This document shows, in pieces, positions 57,347 to 64,000 of a DNA stretch of 64,000 nucleotides. The position numbers were made by a program, and so were the translations under genes. How positions within the stretch are numbered: position 1 is the stretch's first letter; the number at the start of each line of letters is the position of its first letter. Source of the stretch: Adlercreutzia equolifaciens DSM 19450 (lineage in GTDB: Bacteria > Actinomycetota > Coriobacteriia > Coriobacteriales > Eggerthellaceae); the NCBI RefSeq assembly GCF_000478885.1, contig NC_022567.1, forward strand, positions 2,356,001 through 2,420,000, written 5' to 3'. Under the pieces are notes generated by a model. That model saw nothing but the letters and a program-made list of their open reading frames with translations. It was not told the DNA's origin and did no database searches.

Positions 57347-58183
57347 TTAAGCCTCCTTCGCGCTCTTCAGCTCGGCGAGCATAGCCCGCCCCAAATCGGT
57401 CAAGTTCCAGGCGCCATCGCCCCAGATGACGCAGTCGCAGGTTTCCAGCACATCGATGAAGTGCTGACCGAAGCGGCGCGGCGACTTGGTGATCTCCAGG
57501 GCGTCGGTCAGGCTCTCAATGGCGTCCAGCTTTCGCGGCGCCTCTTCAAGGGCTTCCATAACCGCCGCGTACACCTCGGCGTAGCGCGCCTCGTCGGATC
57601 CCAGCACAACCGCGCGGAAGCTCTTGCCGGCGAGGTACTCCGCGCGCAAGGCCAACGCCTCGGGAGTCGCGCGCCACACCGGATCCACGGTCTCGCGAAT
57701 CTCCAGGTACGCCACACCCTCCTCGGCGCTCTCGTGCTCCTCGGACACGTCGGGCATCTCCAACGTAAGCGCTCCGGCGCGCTCCAACATGCGGCAAAGC
57801 GTCATGGGAGCGTATACCGACCAGTTGTCGCGCTGCCACTCATCCACGCGCTCGGAAATGACGCTCGAGGGGCAGCCGCCCTCGCACAGGCCGATGACGT
57901 TCAGCAGCACGGGCCGACGGTTGGGGTTGCGGACAATGAGCGCCTGAAGCGCCTCGGTGGCGCTGCCCTGGCGTGCCGGCGAGTACACCGGATCGTGGTG
58001 CACCGTCTCGGGCATGTTGCGCATGGTGGGGTAGTCGATGGTGTCGTAGGGGTTCTCGTCATCCATCCATTCCTGGTCGATCTCCGAGTCGTCCACCGCC
58101 AAAGGGTCGAACTCGTCGTCGAAGGCGAGCAGCTCGAGGGTGTCCCCGGCACTCGCACAAGAACCCTGATGCTGATAGGCCAT
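57347..58183 (-). CDS. Hypothetical protein co-encoded with the TorD chaperone
   Basis: 278 aa from ATG 58183 (MAYQHQGSCASAGDTLELLA), behind GAGAGG. The first 55 residues are very acidic (FDDEFDPLAVDDSEIDQEWM). The rest has helical blocks with a winged-helix feel: GGCPSSVISERVDEW, SVYAPMTLCRMLERAGAL, and a late CDCVIWGDGAWNLTDLGRAM reminiscent of the wing of a DNA-binding domain. I do not recognise a family. Its coupling to TorD suggests a role in maturation or regulation of the molybdoenzyme. Confidence 0.78.
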   Translation of the reverse strand: MAYQHQGSCASAGDTLELLAFDDEFDPLAVDDSEIDQEWMDDENPYDTIDYPTMRNMPETVHHDPVYSPARQGSATEALQALIVRNPNRRPVLLNVIGLCEGGCPSSVISERVDEWQRDNWSVYAPMTLCRMLERAGALTLEMPDVSEEHESAEEGVAYLEIRETVDPVWRATPEALALRAEYLAGKSFRAVVLGSDEARYAEVYAAVMEALEEAPRKLDAIESLTDALEITKSPRRFGQHFIDVLETCDCVIWGDGAWNLTDLGRAMLAELKSAKEA

Positions 58184-58371
58184 ACAGGTTTCCTCTCTCG
58201 TTTCGCGTGCGGTCGTCATCGCGAACCCCGATGCGCAGAAGGCTCTCTTCGCCCTTCGTTCGCTCGGGCAATCCGATAGCAGACGCCGCTTCCTATCCTC
58301 TTCGTCCTACATTCTAGGAAGCATCGCGGCGCCCAGCTCATACGACCAGGCCCATCTTTGCGAAAAGCGGC

Positions 58372-58434
58372 ATCATCCTCTCGTGATGATTTCGCCCTTC
58401 CACGAGGATGATTGTGCGCTGCACCTGGGGTTTT
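58372..58434 (+). repeat. Core-motif element, copy E5 (rearranged arms)
   Basis: Core ACCTGGGGTTTT at 58423-58434. A hairpin ATCATCCTC / GAGGATGAT (58372-58380, 58404-58412) lies entirely on one side of the core instead of flanking it. It abuts the promoter of the next gene, in the gene-free stretch 58184-58514. Confidence 0.7.
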
Positions 58435-58438
58435 GCCC

Positions 58439-58466
58439 TTGACCTTTTCCGTGCGCGCGCCATAAT
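58439..58466 (+). promoter_or_regulatory. Promoter of the secreted 171-aa protein
   Basis: -35 TTGACC (58439-58444), 16-bp spacer, -10 CATAAT (58461-58466). Only four bases separate it from the E5 core. Confidence 0.65.
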
Positions 58467-58514
58467 GGGGCTGCGTTGCGAAACTGCGGGGCGACCACGA
58501 TTGAGGGAGCACTT

Positions 58515-59030
58515 ATGACCAACGCAGCATTCGGCAAGAAGGTTCTTGCCATCGCGGTTCTGGCCTGCCTGTGCGCAGCCCTGATCGCTGTCCCGGCGTA
58601 CGGCTTCTACTACGTGCACGACGACAGCGTGTCGGATTCCTCTGACGGTCTGGGTAGCTACGAGGTCTTCATGGTGGTCGACGAGACCGCCGTGGGAGGC
58701 GACGTGCACTCCGACCTGATGTTCGTTCCGGCGGGCAGCACGGCCGATGTCGTCCTTACCGAGGGCATCATCTCCAGCGAGAACCAAAACGGGCTGGACG
58801 CCATTCACAACTATGACGTTCAGTCGGTGGCCGACTACCTCGCCGCCAACGGCTACAACGCTGAGATCAGCGTGTACCCCACCGGCGAGCAGCAGGCCTA
58901 CAAGGACGCGGAGGGCGCCTACGCCGCCACGTCCCAGAACGTGAGCGAGGCTTACACCGCCCCCGCGAAGGGCGATGGCTCGACCGTTCTCGATCGCTAC
59001 GACAACGTGGTGATCACGGTGACCAAGTAG
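58515..59030 (+). CDS. Secreted or membrane-anchored protein of unknown function
   Basis: 171 aa. An N-terminal hydrophobic segment (KVLAIAVLACLCAALIAVPA, about residues 9-28) followed by YGF could be a signal peptide or an anchor; no lipobox. The mature part is acidic and Ser/Asp/Tyr-rich (HDDSVSDSSDGLGSYEVFMV), with a later SVADYLAANGYNAEISVYPT. No family recognised. ATG 58515 follows GAGGGAG, and a good promoter lies at 58439. It is monocistronic, with a hairpin at 59044-59075. Confidence 0.78.
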   Translation: MTNAAFGKKVLAIAVLACLCAALIAVPAYGFYYVHDDSVSDSSDGLGSYEVFMVVDETAVGGDVHSDLMFVPAGSTADVVLTEGIISSENQNGLDAIHNYDVQSVADYLAANGYNAEISVYPTGEQQAYKDAEGAYAATSQNVSEAYTAPAKGDGSTVLDRYDNVVITVTK

Positions 59031-59043
59031 GTCGCCGACCGTT

Positions 59044-59075
59044 GCAGGGCCATCGTCGACCAGCGGTGGCCCTGC
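59044..59075 (+). terminator. Hairpin after the secreted-protein gene
   Basis: GCAGGGCCA / TGGCCCTGC, 9-bp perfect stem 14 bp after the stop; no T-tract, so it may be a Rho-dependent or 3'-protecting structure. Confidence 0.45.
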
Positions 59076-59262
59076 GCATCCTGCGCAGGGCGCGCACGCG
59101 AGGTCGCAGGCACGAGCCGGAACTCGCACGCAGCGCGGGCCACGGGAAAGGGGCTTGGGAAGGCGGGGTTGACGAAGCATCATCCGCTATCTATAATCCC
59201 CTGACTCAACTATTAAGCACCATCTTGCCTGGTGAGACGGCCGGGCGCACAGGAGGGGGATT

Positions 59263-61146
59263 ATGGGGTTTCAGGTTCCTCGCGTTACGATCAAAATCGA
59301 CTTCAAGGAAGGCGCATCCTTCGGCGAATTAAGTCTCATTTCGTTCGGCTACGGCCTGCATCAAGCGTGGATCTACAGCTCCATGTTCGACAAAGGCGGC
59401 ATTTTCGGAACCGGAGGCCTCCAGGCCGGGCCCTTCAACGATCAACTGTCCCTGGCCTATTTCGTCTCGATCCTCATCTACGGCCTGCTGTTGCTTATCG
59501 CAAGCATCCTCGACACCAAGCTCATCCGGGCGCTGCACGCCACCCCCACCCTCGTTGCAGCCGCACTGCTCGGCGCAACAGGAACGCTTCTCTTGCTCGG
59601 GTCGGGCGCGGAGTCGCCCTTCGACGGCAGCACGCTGCAAATCATTTCGGGTATCCTGACGGGAACGGGCTCTTCCATCTTGCTGCTTGCTTGGGGCATC
59701 GCCTTCTCGCGGCGCGACTCAGCCTCCATCATCATTAACGGAGCGCTCTCCATCGCCATCGGATTCGGCATCTACGGCCTCGTGCTACACCAGATCCCCT
59801 TTCCGTGGGGCGGCGTGGCAAGCGCGCTCATTCCCTTTGCGGAAATCGCCCTTCTGCTTGTGCTGCGTCGCCACGTGAGCCTCGATTTCGACAATCGCCA
59901 GCTCTTTTTCCAGCCGCTGCCCATCAATCACGCGCGTTTCGTGATGCGCTTCGGATTGCCGGTGTTCTTCCTCGGCGTGGCCCTGGGCATCATGCGCCAA
60001 ACCTCCATTGAGACCATCCTGCCCGGCAGCGCCTTCGAAGATCAGGCGTTGCTGTTCGTCACCGCCTGCGTCGCCACGGTGCTCATTATGGTGACGTTTC
60101 TCGCCCTCGGCGGCGACGAGCGCTGGCATATCTTCTTCCGGCCGCTCATCCCGTTCATCGCCGTAACGGCCATTTTCATCCCCTTCACGACCGGGGGCAC
60201 GTCGTTTTGGGGGACCTCGGTGGTGCTTGTCGGATACATGTCCTTCGAGGCGCTTATGTGGATCTTCTTCTCGGAGCTCTCCCAGCGCTTCCGCCTCTCC
60301 CCCATCTTCGTATTCGGCCTCGGCCGCGGTGTTATGGCGCTGGCGGCCCTCGGCGGCTCTACCTTGCCACTGTTCACCGGGGCCCTCGGGACGCCCACCG
60401 GCCTCGGCGAAATGGGCACCGTGCTCATCGTGCTTGTGGCCATGATGCTTGCCTACGCCCTTCTGCCCGACGAGCACGAGATGGCCGCTATCGTTGCCGT
60501 GACGCCGAAGAGGGGCGCCGCCGCGCAGAACCTTCCCCGCACCCCGCTCATCGTGGTGAACGAGGGGGACGCGGCAACGGCCGTCCACACAAGCGATGAG
60601 GCGCCCGAGATCGCCGATGCGACCTCGTGGGAGCGGGCCGTGGCCTCCGCCCTCGCCGATTTGGGCGACCCCGAGGAGGTGCTCGAGGCGCTCTCTGCCG
60701 CGGCAACCACCGCAAACCGCGGAAACGCCCCGCAGGAGCAAGGTGTCGACGCAGAGGGAATCGAAGACGAGGTCGAAGGAGGAGGGGTCGAAGCCGCCGC
60801 GACTGGCGCTGCGACCCCCGCCCCCTCCCCGGCCCGCCAGGCCATGGACTTCTCGCGCTCCATCTTCACTGAGGGTTCCGACGCCACCCCGCCAGCCGAG
60901 GACACCCCCGCTGCCCGAGGTCGCTTCCGTCAACGCTGCGAAGTCATCGCCAACACCTACCTGCTGTCGCGCCGCGAGAGCGAGGTCATGTACTACCTGG
61001 CCCGCGGCTACAAGTCATCTCACATCCAGCAGCAGCTCTACATCTCCGAGGGCACGGCGAAGACCCACATCCGCCACATCTATCGCAAGCTGAACATACA
61101 CAGCCAGCAAGACCTCATCCACCTCATCGACGAAGTGGAATTGTAG
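59263..61146 (+). CDS. LuxR-family regulator with 12-segment membrane N-terminus and long linker
   Basis: 627 aa. A soluble start of about 20 residues (MGFQVPRVTIKIDFKEG) precedes roughly twelve hydrophobic segments (to about residue 405). A cytoplasmic linker of about 140 residues rich in Ala, Glu and Pro follows, then a LuxR helix-turn-helix: LLSRRESEVMYYLARGYKSS, HIQQQLYISEGTAKTHIRHI, YRKLNIHSQQDLIHLI. The linker is far longer than in the two other membrane LuxR proteins of the window. AGGAGGGGG precedes the ATG. Neighbouring flavin reductase 61715 is a possible target. Confidence 0.92.
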   Translation: MGFQVPRVTIKIDFKEGASFGELSLISFGYGLHQAWIYSSMFDKGGIFGTGGLQAGPFNDQLSLAYFVSILIYGLLLLIASILDTKLIRALHATPTLVAAALLGATGTLLLLGSGAESPFDGSTLQIISGILTGTGSSILLLAWGIAFSRRDSASIIINGALSIAIGFGIYGLVLHQIPFPWGGVASALIPFAEIALLLVLRRHVSLDFDNRQLFFQPLPINHARFVMRFGLPVFFLGVALGIMRQTSIETILPGSAFEDQALLFVTACVATVLIMVTFLALGGDERWHIFFRPLIPFIAVTAIFIPFTTGGTSFWGTSVVLVGYMSFEALMWIFFSELSQRFRLSPIFVFGLGRGVMALAALGGSTLPLFTGALGTPTGLGEMGTVLIVLVAMMLAYALLPDEHEMAAIVAVTPKRGAAAQNLPRTPLIVVNEGDAATAVHTSDEAPEIADATSWERAVASALADLGDPEEVLEALSAAATTANRGNAPQEQGVDAEGIEDEVEGGGVEAAATGAATPAPSPARQAMDFSRSIFTEGSDATPPAEDTPAARGRFRQRCEVIANTYLLSRRESEVMYYLARGYKSSHIQQQLYISEGTAKTHIRHIYRKLNIHSQQDLIHLIDEVEL

Positions 61147-61168
61147 GATGAGAAGCTAGGAGGTCGTC

Positions 61169-61616
61169 ATGCGCACATCTCAGCTTGAGTACTTCACCGC
61201 CGTAGCCGAGACGCTCAGCTTCACTCGAGCCTCTGAATTGTGCCACGTGGCCCAACCGGCCATTAGCCAGCAGATCCAGTCCCTCGAGAAGGAGTTGGGA
61301 TTCTCGCTTTTCGTGAGAAGCACTAAAGGCGTGGAGCTCACCCCCGCCGGACGCCAGTACCACCAGGACATCTCAAGCGTGCTTGCCGCCCTGCGGCGCG
61401 CCGACCAACATGCCGCAGCCATCGCCCACGGGCAGGCCGGCACCTTGGATATCGGCGGTGCCAGAAACGGTCATCGCCTCTCTTGAACACGGCTATGTCA
61501 TGCGCGAAGTGCACGGCTATGAGGCGACCCTCGAAATCGGCTGGGTACACTTGGTCGACAACGAAAACCCCGCTCTCGCAACTTTTCTCAATTTCCTGAA
61601 TCATCAGGAGTTATAA
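61169..61616 (+). pseudogene. LysR-family regulator remnant (internal deletion with frameshift)
   Basis: The first 97 residues are a good LysR helix-turn-helix (LEYFTAVAETLSFTRASELC, HVAQPAISQQIQSLEKELGF, ELTPAGRQYH) up to GTLDIGG. The frame then breaks and stops at 61486. In another frame the stretch up to 61616 reads PETVIASLEHGYVMREVHGY and NENPALATFLNFL, a typical LysR C-terminus. About 130-150 codons of effector domain are missing at the junction near 61465. The ribosome-binding site GGAGG is intact, so a DNA-binding fragment might still be made. Confidence 0.82.
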
Positions 61617-61648
61617 GACGTTTATATAAGTATCGAGCAAAGGGATAT

Positions 61649-61678
61649 TTCACAAGCCGATCTTCCCAAACCTACACT
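61649..61678 (+). promoter_or_regulatory. Promoter of the short flavin reductase
   Basis: -35 TTCACA (61649-61654), 18-bp spacer, -10 TACACT (61673-61678), 37 bp before the start codon. Confidence 0.45.
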
Positions 61679-61714
61679 GAGGGCGCATCGAAAGGTAGGG
61701 AAAAGGAGGATCTC

Positions 61715-63157
61715 ATGAGCAACATTTCACAGCCCATTTTGTCGCGTCGTAATTTCCTGGCAGGAGCTGCTGCCAGCCTCGTTGGCCTGACCGGGGCCAC
61801 CAGCCTTGCCGGCTGCGCGCCGGCAGCCAAGAGCACCGAGGAGACCGATCTGGCCCCCACGGGCGCCGAGCCAACCCTCAAAGAGCCCACCGAAACCCGC
61901 AAGGCCGACATCGTCATCGTCGGTTCTGGCGCCGCGGGCTGCTTCGCCGCTTACGAGGCCGCCAAATCAGGCGTAGGCAACATCCTTGTCGTCACCAAGA
62001 GCGGCAACGCCACCGACTCCAATTTCAACGAGATCACCGGCACCGCCTCGGTGGAAACGGCAGCCTTGAAGGAGGCCGGCGAAACCTTCACCGTGGAAGA
62101 CATGTACCAGCGCATGATCAACTACGCCCACTGGACCGTGAACGCGCGCCTTCTGCACGAGTGCGTCAAGCTGCTGCCCAGCAACATCGACATCTACGAT
62201 GAGATGGGCGTGGAGACCATGGTGCTCGGCGATCGCTACAATTTCGGTTTCCTGAACGTCCATGGCTTTACCGGCAAGAACAAGGGAGTGAACTTCGAAG
62301 AGGGTCTTCAAGCTCTGGGCGCTGAATTCCTTTACGATGCCCCGGCAACCGCCATTCTCATGGAGGATGGCGTGGCGACAGGCGTGCAGTGCGAGAGCGG
62401 TAAAGATGTCATCAACGTGAATGCCAAGGCCGTGCTCGTGTGCACGGGCGGTTACCTCGCCAACGAGGAGAAGGTTGCGGCTGAATACGGCGGCTGCAAG
62501 GTAGTGAACATGGGTTCGCTCAACAACACCGGCGATGGCGAACGCATCGTGCTGGCAGCCGGCGGCGAGGCCACGCTGCACGAGAAGCGCTACTACGCCA
62601 TCTTTAGCGAGAATACGGTGAATGCTATGAAAGACTCGCCCTACTATCAGAGCATCGGCGCCCCGGCCGTATGGACCTCGGCTGCCACCATGTTCAACGC
62701 GCCCCTGGCTAACTTTGATGCGAACCTAGCGTCGGCCCAAGAGGAGGGCTGGTGCTTCAAGGCATCGTCCATCGCCGAACTAGCCGAGGTGACGGGGCTT
62801 GAGGCACTTCCCGAAACGGTGACCGAATACGACTCCTACGTAGCCGCCGAAGCCGATCCCGACTTCCTCAAGGATCCGGCGTTCCTCCAGCCCATCGAAG
62901 ACGGCTCGACCGCTTACTACGCCTTCGAGTACAACCCGAGCGCTTTCAACACTTTCGGCGGCCCGCGCACCGACGAGCAGTGCCGCGCGCTGGACGCCAA
63001 CTCCGATCCCATCCCTGGTCTGTACGTCGCCGGCGTGGAGAACGGAAGCCTGTTCTGCTCGCCTTACTACGCCGTGGGCGGCTCCTGCTCCGGCCTGTCG
63101 CAAGCCTCGGGACGCGTGGCCGCCAAGGCGATGGTCGAGTACATCGCCAACGCTTAA
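61715..63157 (+). CDS. Tat-exported FAD-binding reductase lipoprotein, short form
   Basis: 480 aa. Tat motif SRRNFLAGAAASLVGLTGA with lipobox SLAGC, then a short linker and the FAD domain beginning ADIVIVGSGAAGCFAAYEAA (about residue 68). The FAD-binding end PIPGLYVAGVENGSLFCSPYYAVGGS is present. Compared with the 574-aa homologue in this window, the middle is short: after AVWTSAATMFN the usual stretch of roughly 60-90 residues, including the capping domain core with active-site His/Arg candidates, seems missing although the frame is kept. Whether it is active is open. No cytochrome gene is adjacent. AAAGGAGGATCTC precedes the ATG. Confidence 0.88.
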   Translation: MSNISQPILSRRNFLAGAAASLVGLTGATSLAGCAPAAKSTEETDLAPTGAEPTLKEPTETRKADIVIVGSGAAGCFAAYEAAKSGVGNILVVTKSGNATDSNFNEITGTASVETAALKEAGETFTVEDMYQRMINYAHWTVNARLLHECVKLLPSNIDIYDEMGVETMVLGDRYNFGFLNVHGFTGKNKGVNFEEGLQALGAEFLYDAPATAILMEDGVATGVQCESGKDVINVNAKAVLVCTGGYLANEEKVAAEYGGCKVVNMGSLNNTGDGERIVLAAGGEATLHEKRYYAIFSENTVNAMKDSPYYQSIGAPAVWTSAATMFNAPLANFDANLASAQEEGWCFKASSIAELAEVTGLEALPETVTEYDSYVAAEADPDFLKDPAFLQPIEDGSTAYYAFEYNPSAFNTFGGPRTDEQCRALDANSDPIPGLYVAGVENGSLFCSPYYAVGGSCSGLSQASGRVAAKAMVEYIANA

Positions 63158-63220
63158 GCGCTCTCTTTTCGAAAATAGACCGCGCGTCCGTGCCGAGGCT
63201 AAACGAAACCCTCCCCTCTC

Positions 63221-63248
63221 GGAAAAGCCGTCGCCAGGCGGCTTTTCC
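63221..63248 (+). terminator. Terminator after the short flavin reductase
   Basis: GGAAAAGCCG / CGGCTTTTCC perfect 10-bp stem; works in either direction. Confidence 0.75.
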
Positions 63249-63270
63249 GTTGCGAAGGATCTGGACAGCC

Positions 63271-64000
63271 TCACAACACGCGCCAACACCCCGACTTGCT
63301 GGATCCTTCTCGCATCAATCTTCCTTCTTGCTTGAGCACTTCAACATCGCGGTTGACGGTGGCGACGCTCACACCGAGACGCTTGCTTGCCTGGAGAATG
63401 GAGCTAGACGGCTCTTCCTCGAACATGCGCAGCAGCAGCTCACGCCTCTCGCCGGCGCCTACCCTTCTGCAGGTGGGAGCATCCCTATCCTTCTCCGTCG
63501 ACAAACTACCCTCGCTCCCATAGCCCCGAGAGGCCACGCTGCCTTCGTGCGCAAAATCCCCCGAGGCGTTTCCGAATTGCTCTTTCTCGTCTTGGCGGGC
63601 GAAAATGGTCACAAGAAAATAGAGGCGCTCCTCATCGGTCTCGAAGATGGGATCGGGAGAGCCGTTGTTCCTCAGCGCGGCGAGCATCTTCCTTATGCCA
63701 GTGTTGCGGCCCTCAGTGAGACCCAGCTCCTTCAGGTACTCGCCCACCCGTCGGTTTCGGTACCGTCGGCTCACCGCCCGAAATTGCCTTAGGCCCTCGG
63801 CGCTGATCGAGCGGTCGGCTCCGGGAAAGCTGAGTAATTCAATGCGGTCGGGCAGAACGCGCACCTCTATGGGCTCGCGCACATCGTAACCCTTATGATA
63901 AACAGCGTTCGCAAGCGCTTCCTCGATCGCATCGTAAGGATAGTTGAAGTAGCGATCGGACTCGGCTCTGTCGGGATACTTCCGAACACGTTCCTCGATG
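63271..64000 (-). CDS. AlbA_2/HATPase_c_4-type ATP-binding protein (N-terminal part outside the window)
   Basis: The frame enters from the right edge (first full codon at 63999); 243 residues are visible. It starts inside a GHKL-type ATPase: an N-box-like AIEEALANAVYHKGYDVREPIEVRVLPD, then IELLSFPG and GRNTGIRKMLAALRNNG, typical of the RecG-related/Schlafen AlbA_2 proteins with a C-terminal HATPase_c_4. The last 60 residues add a winged-helix or DeoR-like HTH (SILQASKRLGVSVATVNRDVEVLKQEGRL). It is probably a transcriptional regulator or nucleic-acid-binding stress protein; the role is not known. Confidence 0.85.
   Translation of the reverse strand, partial: IEERVRKYPDRAESDRYFNYPYDAIEEALANAVYHKGYDVREPIEVRVLPDRIELLSFPGADRSISAEGLRQFRAVSRRYRNRRVGEYLKELGLTEGRNTGIRKMLAALRNNGSPDPIFETDEERLYFLVTIFARQDEKEQFGNASGDFAHEGSVASRGYGSEGSLSTEKDRDAPTCRRVGAGERRELLLRMFEEEPSSSILQASKRLGVSVATVNRDVEVLKQEGRLMREGSSKSGCWRVL

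Overview
The window is a high-GC (low to mid 60s by eye) bacterial chromosome segment. It most likely comes from the Coriobacteriia, family Eggerthellaceae (Eggerthella / Adlercreutzia / Slackia / Gordonibacter relatives). The grounds are Tat-exported FAD 'fumarate reductase-like' lipoproteins, a multiheme cytochrome lipoprotein, three LuxR regulators with large membrane N-termini, a very large Tat-exported molybdopterin oxidoreductase with DmsB/DmsC partners, Nap-type ferredoxins, and a housekeeping set typical of that group. The genus cannot be fixed from sequence reading alone. No tRNA, rRNA, CRISPR array, transposase or integrase was found.

Layout. 1-9.5 kb: 5' part of a response regulator, coaBC, an ACT-less serA, a TetR regulator, a pRiA4b ORF-3-like protein, a SanA/YdcF-type protein with an unknown partner, and a hybrid histidine kinase. 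9.5-21.4 kb: leuS, a zinc-ribbon protein, engB (ysxC), a TDT-family transporter with a divergent LysR regulator, a guaB of unusual trichomonad-like sequence, a hydrolase, rubrerythrin and an M18 aminopeptidase. 21.7-26.9 kb: an agmatine deiminase pathway (ptcA-aguD-aguA, no carbamate kinase in view) divergent from a membrane LuxR regulator. 27-31.3 kb: a lipoprotein, a 0.8-kb gene-free stretch with two candidate small RNAs on opposite strands, a yerC-ilvE pair and an MFS exporter. 31.5-38.6 kb: a DUF4353 lipoprotein, a DUF4956 membrane protein and a VTC-type polyphosphate polymerase domain protein, followed by a two-component system with a clear OmpR-type operator.

38.5-44 kb is an accessory island. 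The last ~88 bp of the histidine kinase gene occur three times: at its real end, after a cytochrome / flavin reductase / LuxR cassette, and after a toxin-antitoxin-like pair. This looks like two stacked insertions at the 3' end of the kinase gene. 44-58 kb: a respiratory module on the minus strand (NapF/H/G-like ferredoxins; DmsC, DmsB and a 1214-aa DmsA-like catalytic subunit; TorD chaperone and an unknown companion). It is interrupted by a plus-strand pair, a coiled-coil protein and a degenerate UvrD-like helicase. 58-64 kb: a secreted protein, a third membrane LuxR regulator, a LysR pseudogene, a short flavin reductase and the end of an AlbA/HATPase-type ATP-binding protein.

The intergenic space is unusually structured. 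Five elements have long inverted-repeat arms; four of them carry an identical 12-nt core (ACCTGGGGTTTT) and one a degenerate core. A second ~180-200 bp stem-forming family has three copies. Two further loci carry perfect 22-23 bp inverted repeats with a third imperfect copy. In all of these the arms vary between loci while staying complementary within a locus. These elements, the stacked insertions and the two candidate small RNAs are the most interesting unexplained signals.
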